From positions 88,265-152,264 of the forward strand of contig CANTUR010001412.1 of the NCBI GenBank assembly GCA_947683625.1: DNA of 64,000 nt, given 5' to 3'. Position numbers and translations under genes: made by a program. This DNA comes from Mallotus nudiflorus (Eukaryota; Streptophyta; Magnoliopsida; Malpighiales; Euphorbiaceae). Of the stretch, positions 1-13,419 are shown piece by piece (position 1 is the first letter of the stretch; each line of letters begins with the position of its first letter). The notes below the pieces were generated by a model. That model did not search any database. It was not told where the DNA came from and was given only the letters and a program-made list of their open reading frames with translations.

Positions 1-91
1 AGGTAGAGAGTGCATTAGTATGCTGTTGAGTTGTTACAGATGCAACTCTTTTTTTTATTTTGCATCTTAAGCTTTATAACTGAATTGTCAG

Positions 92-3000
92 GTAAAATAT
101 GTGGTAGAACTTGCTCGAGCGCTTGCTAGAATTCCTGGGGTGTACAGGGTGGATCTTTTCACTCGCCAAATTTCCTCACCTGAAGTTGACTGGAGCTATG
201 GTGAGCCAACAGAGATGCTAACTTCAGGGGCTGAAGATGCTGATGGCAATGAAGTTGGAGAGAGCAGTGGCGCTTATATTATTAGAATTCCTTTTGGTCC
301 ACGTGATAAGTATCTCCGGAAAGAATTACTTTGGCCATATATTCAAGAATTTGTAGATGGAGCTCTTGCTCACATTCTTAATATGTCAAAAGTTTTGGGT
401 GAACAGATCAGAGGGGGTGGCCCAGTGTGGCCATATGTTATACATGGCCATTATGCTGATGCAGGCGATAGTGCTGCTTTGTTATCAGGTGCTTTAAATG
501 TGCCAATGGTGTTAACAGGGCACTCACTTGGAAGAAACAAGCTCGAACAGCTTCTAAAACAGGGACGGCAATCAACAGAAGACATCAATTCAACATATAA
601 GATAATGAGGAGGATAGAAGGAGAAGAGCTTTCACTTGATGCTGCTGAACTTGTGATCACTAGCACAAAACAGGAGATTGAAGAGCAGTGGGGACTTTAC
701 GATGGATTTGATGTTAAGCTTGAGAAAGTCTTGCGTGCTCGTGCTAGACGTGGAGTCAATTGCCATGGCCGTTACATGCCAAGAATGGCGGTAAGATAGC
801 CATGTTATTGATATAGTAGTAAATTATAACTCTAGATGTTACATGATTGCACAGACCTTCTACTCAAATAATAGTTCTTTACAGGTTATTCCTCCTGGTA
901 TGGACTTCAGCAATGTTGTGGTTCAAGAAGATGGCCCTGAAATTGATGGGGAACTTGCAACTCTTGTTGGTGGTACTGAAGGGTCTTCCCCAAAAGCAAT
1001 CCCGGCAATATGGTCTGAAGTGAGTTTCTATTTATGTCTTGATTGTTATTTCACATAATTATTAGTTTTATATATTGTTATCTCATATTAACATCTTTTG
1101 GTAGATCATGCGTTTCCTTACTAATCCCCACAAACCAATCATTTTGGCCTTGTCAAGGCCTGACCCAAAGAAGAATATCACCACTCTATTGAAAGCCTTT
1201 GGAGAGTGCCGTCCATTAAGGGAGCTTGCCAATCTTGTAAGAACTTTGTATAACTACAATCATAAGGTTTAATAATGTACTACAGGATAACTCATATGTT
1301 ACAATGCAGACACTGATAATGGGGAACAGGGACGATATAGATGAGATGTCTGGAGGAAATGCAAGTGTTCTTACAACAGTGCTCAAAATGATTGACAAGT
1401 ATGATCTCTATGGGTTCGTAGCCTACCCAAAGCATCACAAGCAATATGAAGTTCCAGATATATATCGGCTTGCAGCAAAAACAAAGGTTCTCTGGGCATA
1501 TTTTTTTAGGATTTAGTCCAGTTGGTTTTCAGATAGATGAGTAACTAAGATATTGGATATGTGGCAGGGGGTTTTCATAAATCCAGCATTGGTTGAGCCT
1601 TTTGGACTTACCTTGATTGAGGTTGGTTTTATCAACTGATAAGTATGTTTCATTGTTCTCATATTCCTGTCCTCAAACAAATGATATTTTGATTTATGCT
1701 GGTTTCAAATAATGCAGGCTGCAGCACATGGGCTTCCAATGGTGGCAACAAAAAACGGTGGACCAGTAGACATCAATCGCGTAATTACAATTCCCATCTG
1801 TTTAATTGTTCTATAGTGCACCACCAGCATGAAATCTTTTTTCAGCATCTATTACACATTCCACCCTGTTTTTATTCATTTATAGCTTTTTGTTTGGGGG
1901 TTGTTTTGGGTGGGGAATAAAATAATTTTGGTTACTATGCTTATACCATTTTGAATTTTCTTACTTGCAATTTGAATGTAACGGAACATGAAGTCGATTA
2001 ACATTTTTTAGAAATTCTTGTTTTGAATATAGGCATTGAATAACGGTCTACTTGTAGATCCTCATGATCAGCAAGCTATTGCTGATGCATTGCTTAAGTT
2101 GGTGTCAGAGAAGAACTTATGGCATGAATGTCGAAAGAATGGGTGGAAAAATATACACCTTTTCTCATGGCCTGAACACTGCCGCACTTACTTGACTAGG
2201 GTAGCAGCATGTCGGATGAGGCATCCACAATGGCAACCTGATACACCAGGAGATGAGATGGGCTCTGAAGAGTTCTCTCTCAATGATTCCCTGAAGGATG
2301 TGCAAGATATGTCCCTAAGGCTCTCAATTGATGATAGATCTTCTCTGAATGGATCCCTTGACTATTCAGCTGCAGCTGCAGGTGGCCCTGAGTTGCAAGA
2401 TCAAGTACAAGAAGTTCTGAGCAGGATAAAGAAACCAGAATCTGTACCAAAAGATGCTGAAGGTGGAAAGCTTGAGACTGGGACAAACAAGTATCCTATG
2501 TTGAGGAGGCGACGTAAATTGATTGTCATAGCTCTGGATTGCTATGGTACTGAAGGAGCTCCTGAGAAGAAGATGATTCAGATTGTGCAAGATGTGACTA
2601 AGGCTGTGAGGTCAGACTCCCTATTTGCAAAAGTATCAGGGCTGGCTTTATCTACAGCTATGCCATTATCAGAAACAGTGGAATTTTTGAAGTCAGCAAA
2701 GATTCAAATAAATGAATTTGATGCGTTGATCTGTAGCAGCGGGAGTGAGTTATATTACCCTGGAACTTACAATGAAGAGAATGGAAAACTTTTACCTGAT
2801 TCAGATTATGCAACACATATAGACTATCGTTGGGGTTATGAAGGTCTGAAAAAGACAGTTTGGAAGCTGATCGGTACGACAGAAGGTGGTGAACAATCTA
2901 AGGAATCATCCAGCCACATCCAGGCAGATGAGAAATCAAGCAATGCCCATTGCATTGCATATAGGATAAAAGATCCCACTAAGGTAGATGGATATATTTA

Positions 3001-3850
3001 ATGTAGCAGTTCAAAGTTTATAAAGAAACTTAGTTTTCCATGTGGCTTTTCATCTTGATATGCTTCTACAGGTAATGAAAGTGCATGACTTGAGACAGAA
3101 GCTTAGGATGCGTGGTCTCCGTTGCCATCCAATGTATTGCAGGAGCTCAACAAGGGTGCAAATCATTCCTCTCCTGGCATCTCGAGCACAGGCACTCAGG
3201 TACTATTACAAATGAGTTTAGAACCCTGAATAAACCCTTCAATAAATATTGCACTCAGGTACCAAAATTTCATAGTGTGAATAAGTTATTTTTTTCCAAA
3301 TTCCAAATTATGCATGATTAGTGACTTTGGATATTCATTGATAATGATACATTCATCTGACTTTTGCATATATCCCTAAGCTTACAGCAACAAAAATTAA
3401 TCTAAATCCTCCAGGTATGGCATAGTAACGTCCTTCTTAGGTGATTGATTAATTAACCCTCTACCTGTTTAAACAAGATGCTTAACCATAATGCGGACCT
3501 GATACCAAACTGACCATACCCGGTCAAAGATATTCATATCTGTTTCCATTTTTCTTCTGACTGCTAGGTACATTTTTGTGCGGTGGAGATTGAATGTTGC
3601 AAACATGTATGTAATTCTTGGTGAAACTGGAGATACTGATTATGAAGAAATGATATCTGGGGCTCACAAGACCATAATCATGCAAGATGTGGTGAAAAAA
3701 GGTTCTGAAGAATTGCTAAGAGCAATGGACTTAAAAGATGACTTTGTTCCTAAAGAAAGCCCCTTAGTTGCTCACTTGAGTCGAGATGCATCAGCCAACG
3801 AGATTGCCAACGCTCTGAAGCAGGTCTTGAATGCTCAGACTTTAATGTAA
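92..3850 (+). CDS. SPS4: Sucrose-phosphate synthase, 3' part of gene (9 exons, 5' end outside window)
   Basis: SPS makes sucrose-6-phosphate from UDP-glucose and fructose-6-phosphate in the cytosol, the committed step of sucrose synthesis. I read exons 92-790, 885-1019, 1105-1236, 1310-1486, 1568-1621, 1718-1780, 2033-2983, 3072-3199 and 3568-3850. All introns are GT-AG, the joined frame has no break, and it gives 873 residues plus stop. The family is usually about 1,020-1,060 residues, so roughly 150-190 N-terminal residues lie upstream; bases 1-91 are the end of an intron. Visible motifs: the GT-B nucleotide-sugar loop GHSLGR (518-535), the E-x7-E motif EPFGLTLIE (1595-1621), and a C-terminal sucrose-phosphatase-like domain from about 2500. 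That domain's first aspartate motif is DCYGT (2537-2551) rather than DxDxT, as expected for the non-catalytic SPP-like domain of SPS. The SPS4 / family C assignment rests on remembered homologues (for example RRGVNCHGRYMP); enzyme identity is near certain, subfamily is moderate. Confidence 0.95.
3192..3262 (+). promoter_or_regulatory. Duplicated 5' splice-site segment in the last SPS intron
   Basis: The 12 bases GCACTCAGGTAC occur at 3192-3203, spanning the inferred donor (exon ends 3199), and again at 3251-3262. The second copy is also a plausible donor, 59 bases downstream. Using it would add 59 bases, shift the frame and reach TGA after a few codons. The repeat is seen directly; alternative use is inference. 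Confidence 0.5.
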
Positions 3851-5182
3851 GATTACAGAACATGTATTTCTATGTGGAATTTTTACAGTATTTGTTCATT
3901 TTTTTTCCTTTGTTTTTCTATTAATCATGAGATGGGATCTTCCCTGTTCCTTGTGATATTTGATGGGGGTTCTTTGTCTCAATGTAACCAGACAGTGACT
4001 CCCACAATAGCTGTCTGCTTTTGTTGCCTTTATGTTGAAATTTTGCTATGTATTCTTCTGAAAACAGAAGGTGCATTATCATATATTAACTTCTATTCTA
4101 AGTTTTGAGCTTTGAATTAATTATTGATTAAATTCTATTTTAAAAGTTAGTTCAATTTGCTCATCAAACTTTAAAATTTGTCAATTCTATCTGTTTTTAA
4201 CTGTTGCTATAAATAATCATAAAATTTTAATTTCTTTTTTTTTTTAAAAAAAAATTAAATATTTATTTAATTTGTGACTTATATTTCTAGTATCTCAAAA
4301 TTTTCTCTTCTTGCTAATGACTCCTAGCTAGGCTAGATAGAGGCACTCATGACCATTCAAATTCTAGGGCGCTCAAAATTAAGGTGACATCTAAGGTGCA
4401 TCATAAGTAAAAAGACATACACTTTGTATATAATAATAATATTATTATGATAGATAGATAGTTGATAGATTATATATATATATAGTGTAATACTCAGTAA
4501 TACTCTATTATAATATTTTATTATTTGAAAAAAAACTCTTTTTTTTTTATTTAATATTTTTTTTATTTGACTTCTGTTAGAAAATTTTTTAAATAATATA
4601 AGTGAAAGTTGAAAAGTAAATTTTAGAATAGTTAAATAGAATTAAGGATTATTAGTGAAGAATTAAAAATTTATGAAATTATTTAGGAATTAATTTTTAA
4701 ATTTATGTCAATACTGAAAAATTAGAATTTAAAACGTTTTTTACATTTTTTTTTTCTAATAGGACAACGAGGATAATAAAATTTAATAAGTGTAAATTTA
4801 TTTTATGGGTCTAAAAATAATTTTTTAAAATATAGTTAAGTCCTTCAAATAAAATTGATACGATTTATAAAGTTGAAAAAATAAATTAAAATAACTTTCA
4901 AAATAGAATTCAATTGATAGTTAAATCAAAATTTAGTATAAAATTAATGGTTTCCCTTAATTATAAAACTGCATTATTTTAATCTTTTATGACTTGATTA
5001 TTTTTTAACTATCTACAAATGATTTGATTGCAATCGCAATTTAACGATGAGAGGAGTAGATAAATAGTAATTCTCTTCGATGACATTTTTAAGTGTAGAG
5101 TTCAAATATTATCATTGTTAATTTAAAAAAAAAAACTATTTTTTAATGTGTAGTCCACTAACGTTTAGATTATATAACATTC
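3851..5182 (+). other. SPS 3' untranslated region and AT-rich flank
   Basis: The first roughly 250 bases after the stop (to about 4110) have mixed composition and T-rich tracts and are probably 3' UTR. I see no unambiguous AATAAA there. From about 4130 the sequence is very AT-rich, with homopolymers and a short TAGA/TATA tract near 4450-4485. I see no gene or recognisable element between 4130 and the LTR at 5183. Confidence 0.5.
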
Positions 5183-5658
5183 TGTCACGACCCAAACTAG
5201 AAGTCATGACCGGCGCTAGGGAACGAGAATTCTTTCAAATCCGGAACCCGTAGCAAGCCTTAGAAAATAAAATCATGCAATAATTAAATAAAAATACGAC
5301 AGAATTAAAATTTTTTGAATCAATATATAATATAAATACTTTAAATTCTTCTCAATGAATACATCACCGTATAGTAATCAAATACAAATTCTCATAATAT
5401 TAAATATCCACAACAAAATAATACTCCTCAGACATAATAACACAACTACTGCAGTTTCTAGAATACAAATTAGAGGTTCAGATTTTTACATTATATAAAA
5501 TAGCCTTGACTAAAGAACACCGACGAGAAATTCTACAACTAAGGTCTGATGATAAAGGATCTCCTGAAAAAAAAAAATAATTGAGGGGGGTCAGACCTCA
5601 CTGAGTGAATTATTATACAATATATACATGCAATCTAAACCATAACAATCAGGTATCA

Positions 5659-5685
5659 TTATATATATATATATATATATATATA
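5659..5685. repeat. (TA)n microsatellite
   Basis: Uninterrupted AT dinucleotides inside solo LTR D1. Confidence 0.9.
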
Positions 5686-6359
5686 CACAATTCACACGAA
5701 TGTCAAACTCTGCTTTTATAAATATACAAAATGTAGAAAATCTTTAATTAAATTCATGAATGATCCATAGAACCCTAATAATAGCAACCTCAAACAACCC
5801 CATCATCACTCTAGCCATACAGGCTCACTTGATTCCAAATAAAACACTTATTCCAAACTGGACAGCAGACTGGCCCCGAGACACTAAGTCGACCGAGCTC
5901 CAGCAGTCTGACTATCAGTGTGATTGGCCCCGAGACCCCTGGTCAACCGAGTTCCAGCAATCACACAATTTATCACCTCACATCTCTATCAACCCAATAG
6001 ATCATTCATTCCACTATGGCCAATAGACTGGCCCCGAGACACTAAATCAATCGAGCTCCAGCAGTCTGACTGTCAGTGTGATTGGCCCCGCAATCACACT
6101 ATTTATTATACCATTAAGCTTAGTCAAATCAATCAACCAATTATAATCACCACAATTAATTCTCACTCAACCCTTATCTCTCGCACCGGTACGTACACGG
6201 TCCTAGTGCTGCCCACTAGGAAGCACGTTCTATTGATATCCTTCACTTAAATAAATCATTCATTCGAAAAATAATTAATGTAGAATAATATTCATAATAG
6301 TAAAATCAACCATATATATATACCAAAAATATACCTAAAATATACCCAGTATATTTCGA

Positions 6360-6360
<1 letters not shown>

Positions 6361-6411
<51 letters not shown>
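6361..6411. repeat. (TA)n microsatellite
   Basis: About 25 TA units inside D1. Subfamily A copies have only a few units at the same place. Confidence 0.95.
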
Positions 6412-6413
<2 letters not shown>

Positions 6414-9052
6414 AATAAAATATGAAATATACTAAAGGTAAACCGTTAATAGAGTTAAAAACAATTTAAGTGCATTTTAATAATACATCATGCATTTGCT
6501 TAAAAATGTACCTAAACATACAAAGAATATACCTAAGTGCACAAATCACTTAATAAAATAATTATATATAAAATTTCATTTAAATATGTGTTTAGGTTTA
6601 ACATATATTCATAATATACCAAAATGACCTAATTTTCTAGCATGCATATATCACAATTAAACCCTAAGTATACCACTAATGTTTTAGGTTTCAATTAATA
6701 ATAAAACATGCATTTATTTGAGGAATATATCAAAAATATATCAAAAATATACCAAAAATAAACTTAAAAATAATTTAAGTGTAGGTTTATAATATAACAT
6801 GCAATTATCTAAGAATAAACCTAAAATATACCGAAACTATACCTAAAATATACCAATCATTTAATAAAATAATTGTGACTAAGTATACATTTTAAAACAT
6901 GTGTATATTACTCAAATGTATTAAACTTAAACCTAATTGTTTAATGTGCATATATCAAACTAACATGCATAATTATTTAATATGCATATATAAAAAATAC
7001 AACCTAGACATACCAAAAATATTATAATTTATATCACTTTAAAAACATATAATGAAAATGGAAAACCCTAAGTGATGCATCATCCTATATGCAATGCATA
7101 TATATACAGTATAATAACTCACATGTTAGCGCTCCACAAGACAAACTCGGCAGGCCTAATCCGTTAGGCCTTGGTCTCGGTGCAACTAAATAAACAAACG
7201 ACAATATGAAATCAGAACAAATTTAACGAAAATTCTAAAGACTCGATCTAGAATTTTAGACACATAATTAGAATAGGGATTTGACCGGACATCACGAGAA
7301 TTCTACTGAAAATCCGGCAGAACCTCCCCTGTAAAACGGACATCTCTCTACTCAAAGAGTAGAGCCGGTCGTGCAAAGAAAACACACTTCGGAATAACAC
7401 CAAATTCATAACCACAATCCCTCGGTCAGACTCCAAGCTACAATTCACCGACCAAGGTTCACAATTCACAGAATAATTACAAAATACCGAAAATGCCCTT
7501 TTATAATAAAAATACATTTTATAATTCCAAATTACATAATTAACCCTAAAACTTATTAAAAACCGATAAAAACTTATTTATTTAGAAAAATCTAATAATA
7601 TACATATAATTTGAAAATAATTTACGAAAAATACTTTTAATTAGTTAAAAATACTAAATTATTTGTAGAAATCATTTTTATACCCTAAATAACTATTAAA
7701 ACCGATTTAATTACATTTTTAGCCAATTTAGTGTAAAATTACCAAAATACCCCTATATATATATATTAAAATAAATCCAAAAATTCACCAAAAATAATAT
7801 AATTACTCAAAATTAATTTTCTCAACATATAATTCAACAATATCAATAAAAATACTCAATTTACCAATTTATTTCAATTAAACACATAATTAACCCTATT
7901 TTTCAAAATTACATAAACTTAATAAATTCCAAATAAATATATAAAAATTCACAAAAATTACAAATAAATTTATATAATTCATTTTAACAGATATAATTAC
8001 CATAAAACACAATTTCATAATTTAATTAATTAATTTTTGAAAATTAGAAAATAATAATAAAATAATCAAAAATACCCAAAAATCAAAATAAATTCCAAAA
8101 ATTCTACAAAAATTACAGCATGTAGATTGGGATTCCAGGATTAAAGTTTGTGAAGGGAGTTTTCATGAATCAATCAAATTGAAGCTCAAAAAAATTTGAA
8201 ACCCTAAATGACTAAAATGAAGAAATTGAAACCTAGGAAAATCTAGACCATTTTAAGTGAAACAAAGTTTGGAATCACACTCACCGGAACTCAAGGAGAA
8301 GATAGAGACCAGTGGCATCAAATTTGGTGGCAGGAATCACGTCGATCATCGATTTTCGACTTCTTTGAGAAAAATCGGTCAAAACTCACCGGAAAAGGGA
8401 GCTTCAGGCATCGGGAATGGCTAGCAAGGGAGGAGGAAGGCTGAGGGGTACAGTGACGGCAAGAAACAGAGGTCACAGTGATCGAAAATTGTGGAAAACT
8501 TATCGGGAGGGAAGAAGATGAAGATAGTGGCAAAACTATAAATAAAGCAAACTTCTGATTTTTGATAAATAACAATATATATATGTGTGTATATATATAT
8601 ATCCACCTTATATTATAATATTATATATATTCCCACATACAAATAATACTCACCACACAAATATTTTAATATATTTAATAATTTATACACTTAAAATTAA
8701 TTAATTAATATTAAAACTAAATAATAAAAATTAAGGTAATTAATTAAATCCTAATTAATTTAAATAAATACACATATATACATTTTATTTTAGCACTTAA
8801 AAATTATGCATGAGTTCATGCAAATTCGTAAAACTAGTCAAAATAATTAATATTAAATTATTTACGTATCAATGTCCCCGAAAATACAATTCCCGGAAAA
8901 ATTTTATGTAAAGTACTTAAAATAATATAAAATAATTAAAATTAGCTTTAAACAAACAACAACCTCATAAAATATCATAAATATATACAAAAATTATTAA
9001 CAAGATATATTCCGATGCAGTATAAAAATATTTAAAAACTCGGGATATTACA

Positions 9053-9651
9053 CCTTTTTATTAACAAATATACATATATACACACAAAGAGCATGCAAAT
9101 ATTATAAAAATTATTGATTTTAACATAAATAAGCCGCTAACATATCAAAATTGGATGAAAAAATATACAGCAGTAAATTTTGTTAACATTGACGCTATAT
9201 GACTAACATAAAACAAATTTTTGACCTATATCACTCAATTTTTTTCGAAAGTATCTTTTAAAATTTGATTGTAATATAAACATTTGAGTTTAGAAAGTAA
9301 ACTCTTCTATTAGAAATCATTTTTTCGTGTCATATCAATTGTCATATCATGGACTTCTGTTCATATTGCAATATAAACCATGTCATCACACATACGAGAT
9401 AAAAAAAATGCATCTTTTTTTCCGTGTCAAACATTGCCTTTTTTTTGCGTATGTTTATTCATCTTCATTTGCATGTTCATTTAAGATCAGATGAACCTGC
9501 AGGTGAAGATCAATCAAACTATAACAAGTTCATTAATCTTCATTTATATATTTATTAACCACTACCTGTAGGCTTGTTAACTTTCATATATATCTACAAG
9601 TTCACTTTCAATCTCATTAAAAAAAACAAAAAAACATTAAAAAAAAAGTAT
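9053..9651. other. Unassigned AT-rich spacer
   Basis: No open frame, LTR end or repeat unit seen elsewhere in the window. T- and A-rich tracts, ending in an A-rich stretch just before the B element. Confidence 0.4.
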
Positions 9652-12618
9652 TGTCATAACCCAAATTGGGGATCATGATCGGCGCCAGAGAACTGTAATT
9701 TTTTTGAATTCAAAAACCGTAGCAAACCTTAAACATCGATCACATGCCAATATCATGCATAAAATACCAAGAAATTTAAAAATTTATAAACATAAATGAT
9801 ATCTTCAATTTAAAAGAAAACATAATAAAAAAATACTTTCATAAATAGAACCATAACTAATGAATATTTCATAATATATCAAATAAATATCTTGTACAAA
9901 TTCCATGTCACATCAGTTACAACATAATACATAGCACACGGACTAACAACAACCTAATTACTCTACTACTGTAGCGTCTAAATTACAATGACATAAGAGT
10001 TCAAGATTTACATAAATCAATCGAAGAAGAAAGAGTCCGACGAAATGAATATCTAGGTGAGGTCTATAGAGAATCCTAAAAAAAAATTTGAGGGGAATCA
10101 GACCTCACAGAGTGAATCATGATTGTATATATACATGCAACCTAAAGTCATATACAATCAAGCATCAATATAATAATATATATATCAACATGCATTTCAT
10201 ATAAATGCTAAAATTCACTTTTATATAATAATAGATGCATAAAAAGTTATTTTGGGTGAATGATCGAAGCAGTACCTTAAAATATTACACAACCTCAATC
10301 ATTGAATTTCACTAGCCAACACACTCACTTAATTCCAAAATATTTCTCTTTTCTAGTTTTGGACAGTATACTAGCCCCGAGACACTAAGTCAACCGAACT
10401 TCCGCAATCACACTTCTCTTTCACCGTCAATTATTTAAATCTTGCATCAAATATCTCATAATATCAACCCTAAAATCTAACGCACTGATGCACACTCAGT
10501 CCTAGTGTAGCCCATTAGGTAACACGTTCTATTGCTATCCTTCAAAAATATATTTCTTTCGAACTCAAAAAATGAAAATTCAATATGAAATAAATGTAAC
10601 AACATATATCATAAAAAATAAATTTTCTCAATATTTATATGGAAAATCATAAATATGAATATTAACATTAATAAATATAATTTAACGAAAAGAGCATAAT
10701 TAAATTCACATTTATTAACATATCTGAATGCTCACAAATATTTATTATACGTGCAATGCATATATACGATAATAACTCACAGTTCACATGTACTCCTCAA
10801 GAATGACCTAATTGGCCTAGTCCTGAAGACCTCGGTTTTAGCGCAGCTATATAAAAATAAAAATAATATAATTATTAGAATAAAATCTCTGATTTGATAA
10901 CTCTAGAATTCTAGTAATGACTCGATTTAAACATAACTCAATCAAAATTTCAACATTAGACTCGGACCGATTGTCACGTTTTACAAGAAATCTACCAAAA
11001 ATTCAATAAAATCTCCTCTGTAAAATAGACGTCTCCCTACAAAAATAGGACCGATCCTGCACAGAAAATACACTTCTAATAATTCACAACACTCAACATT
11101 TCGAGTTGGGCTCCCGAACTATAAATTACACCCATTTGAGAATCAATATCACAATATGCATATAAAAATATATAATAAATAAATAATTTTCTCAAATCAC
11201 CCAAAATATATCATAAAAATATTAAAGAAATTTATTTTTCAAATAAATAATAAAAGTCTAGTTCATTAATAATATTTGCTAATAAAATCCATTAATAGTA
11301 TAAAATTTCCATTTTACAATTAAATAAACATAAATTGTAAATAATTATTAAAATTACTTATTAATATTAATATTATAAAAATAATATAATGCCCATTTAA
11401 ACTAAAAATAATAAATAAGTTTATTTTTCATATATTTTCCCAAAATTATCACTAATTAACAATTAATTGGGAACAACTATAAAAATTATTTTTCATACCT
11501 TTATTAATAAAAAATAGTCTAAAACTGAATAATTAACAATTTCAATTAAAATCAAATAATTTACTAATTTCCAACAATTTTCCTTAATCATATTTGATTT
11601 CTTCATGTAAAAATATATAAGGACACGATCAAACCAATTATAATTAAAAATAGACAAGTAAACTTACTTAAAAAATAAATTTTAAGCTTTAGAAAAACAC
11701 CATTTAATCTTATAAAACTTGCGGTTCAGTTAAGCTACAAAACATTGTAATTAAATTATTTAAGCAGTAAAAATCCTGCACCTTCAACTCACAAAATTCT
11801 ACATTTAAACACATAGAATTCTGCATTTAAAACCTACAGAATTCTGCACTGAAACACATAAAAATCTGCACTATAACATACACAATACTGCACTTTAATA
11901 CACAGAATACTACACTTTAAATTGTATGCGAACGGCAATGAATTGTTAACGAAAAGCTCAGGTTTTGTGGTGATTTAAGAAGGTTATCTCATCTTTCTTT
12001 TAAAGGACAATATAACTAAGTTCAGGGCTGCTTAGGAATTGAATTTCAGCAGCAAGCAAGTTGATAAAGCTGCATAATTTCAGCAGAAAAAGAGTTTTAA
12101 TTTAGCTTACTTCAAATGGAAATTTGAACAACGGAATTTGTCAACATGTAGCACCGAAACCAGTGAATTTAAAGATTGTTTTAAAATCAAATTTCCATAA
12201 TAAATTGGACATAATACAACAACAATTCCTTTGGTGATAACTCAATGGTTTAAAGCAAACAATTCTCATGTTTATTGAAATGAAACCAAAAGGAATTTTT
12301 GCAAAGACAAACAACATAACTCAAGCCAAAGAATATTCAAAGATCAATGATATAGGAATGAAACAAAACTCAACATTTAACCGAAGCAAATGAGCCAAGC
12401 TCAGCATTTAAACATCTCAAACATGGGCAACATCGAAACTCAAGAAATATCATAATTAAGAATCAGAATACTGCAACAAGGACTGACAAGAACCACTCAT
12501 AACTCTAGCACATCATAAGACAAAGAATTTATTCTTGAATAGGTAACACGTGGAGAGACCTAGGAATGGATTTTGGGACACTTACAGTTTTAGAATTTAA
12601 CAAGAAATTAAATGTAAT
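9652..12618 (-). mobile_element. Element B left LTR, first segment (old chromovirus LTR)
   Basis: It starts TGTCATAACCC, a diverged form of the shared LTR terminus. Its sequence is collinear with 27205-28391 followed by 48484-50322, so the two are copies of one LTR. It continues at 15869 after the A1 insertion. On the minus strand this would be the 3' LTR of an element whose 5' LTR starts at 27205. Conserved modules are eroded but visible: inverted repeat CGTTTTAC (10977-10984) with GTAAAATA (11020-11027), small hairpin CCTA/TAGG (11036-11049), and GTGT/ACAC near 10506-10525. Confidence 0.75.
11776..11920. repeat. Minisatellite, about 6 units of about 23 bases
   Basis: Imperfect tandem units built around AGAATTCTGCA(T/C)TT and ACACATA. 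The same array is in the other B LTR at 49465-49613, so it predates B's insertion. Confidence 0.7.
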
Positions 12619-12662
12619 TGTCACGACCCAAAACAGGGGCTATGACCGGCGCTAGGGAACGG

Positions 12663-12678
12663 GAATTCTTTCGAATCC
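12663..12678 (-). other. GAAA-loop hairpin near the LTR end (element sense)
   Basis: On the minus strand this reads GGATTC, GAAA, GAATTC: a 6-pair stem (one G.U) closed by a GNRA-type tetraloop, about 45 bases from the end of the LTR that abuts the primer-binding site. The same block is at 22822-22837 and 42334-42349, and diverged versions in B, E and G keep pairing. Function is inference. Confidence 0.6.
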
Positions 12679-13318
12679 GGAACCCGTAGCAAGCCTAAAA
12701 ATAAAATAAAGCATGCCATAATAACAGTAACAGTATAATATGCAACGGAAAATAAAAATCATAATATCATAATATCATCCATATCAACTGGATTTAATTC
12801 AAAACTCATTTCATCACATATATATAATCTTTAATACAAATCCAGTTTCAATATAATACATCTCTTTAAAATAAAGTAAATGAAATCCAACACTTTAATT
12901 CACAACTACTGCAGTGTCTAGATAAAATAAATAAGACTCAAGTATACAGTTTACATAAAGAAGCCGGGGCGGAAGAAATCCGGCGTATCGACCTGCTACT
13001 GAGGTCTGAGGAAGTTGACTCTCCTGAAAAATAGTCAACGGAGGGGAGTCAGACCTCACTGAGTGAATTACCATAATATATATACATACACACTAAATGA
13101 TAATGTATACAATCAACAGTATATATATATCTAATATATATACAGGCAAATACACACAAATGCAGAAAATCATTTTTATATGTTTTATTGAAAATCATCT
13201 TTTATGAAGGATCACATAGAACCCTAGAATATCGCAACCTCAGAAAATAGTGTTAAATAACACTCAAGCCATACAGGCTCACTTATTCCAACTATATCCA
13301 CTTAATCCATTTGGATAG

Positions 13319-13419
13319 TAGACTGGCCCCGAGACACTAAGTCAACCGAGCTCCAGCAGTCTAACTGTCAGTGTGATTGGCCCCGAGACACTTGGTCAAC
13401 CGAGCTCCAGCAATCACAC
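13319..13419 (-). other. Tandem stem-loop pair in the LTR
   Basis: Two imperfect tandem units share the core CCCCGAGACACT plus CAACCGAGCTCCAG. Each is bounded by its own inverted repeat: TAGACTG (13319-13325) with CAGTCTA (13357-13363), and GTGTGATTG (13371-13379) with CAATCACAC (13411-13419). Equivalents: 23477-23577, 34773-34872, 42989-43089, 53261-53361 (inverted copy), 5866-5966 and 54523-54623. Confidence 0.75.

Larger units (their letters stand above)
5183..9052 (-). mobile_element. Solo LTR D1, giant chromovirus LTR (subfamily D, 3.87 kb)
   Basis: It begins TGTCACGACCC and ends CGGGATATTACA on the + strand, the shared termini of this LTR group read in reverse, and no internal region adjoins it. 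The flanks CATTC (5178-5182) and CCTTT (9053-9057) match at only 3 of 5 positions, so the duplication is eroded or an end is rearranged. Modules: stem-loops at 5866-5910 and 5918-5966; a duplicated pair at 6024-6068 and 6076-6099, the last with its loop collapsed to 6 bases; the CCTAGTG/CACTAGG hairpin at 6202-6220; the CTCTACTC/GAGTAGAG hairpin at 7346-7364. The outer-stem left arm present in other copies is missing near 7293. A candidate splice donor (reverse complement of ACTCAC, 8279-8284) sits before a short C-rich coding-like stretch. Confidence 0.85.

Noticed and set aside
11776..11920. Satellite or centromeric array
   Set aside because: About six short units confined to one LTR family; no long array.
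12668..12678. TTCGAATCC resembling a pol III B box in the LTR terminus
   Set aside because: No A box at a sensible distance and no T-run terminator. The bases are better explained by the GAAA hairpin.
13319..13419. CRISPR-like repeats
   Set aside because: Only two imperfect units, in a plant retrotransposon LTR, with no spacers.
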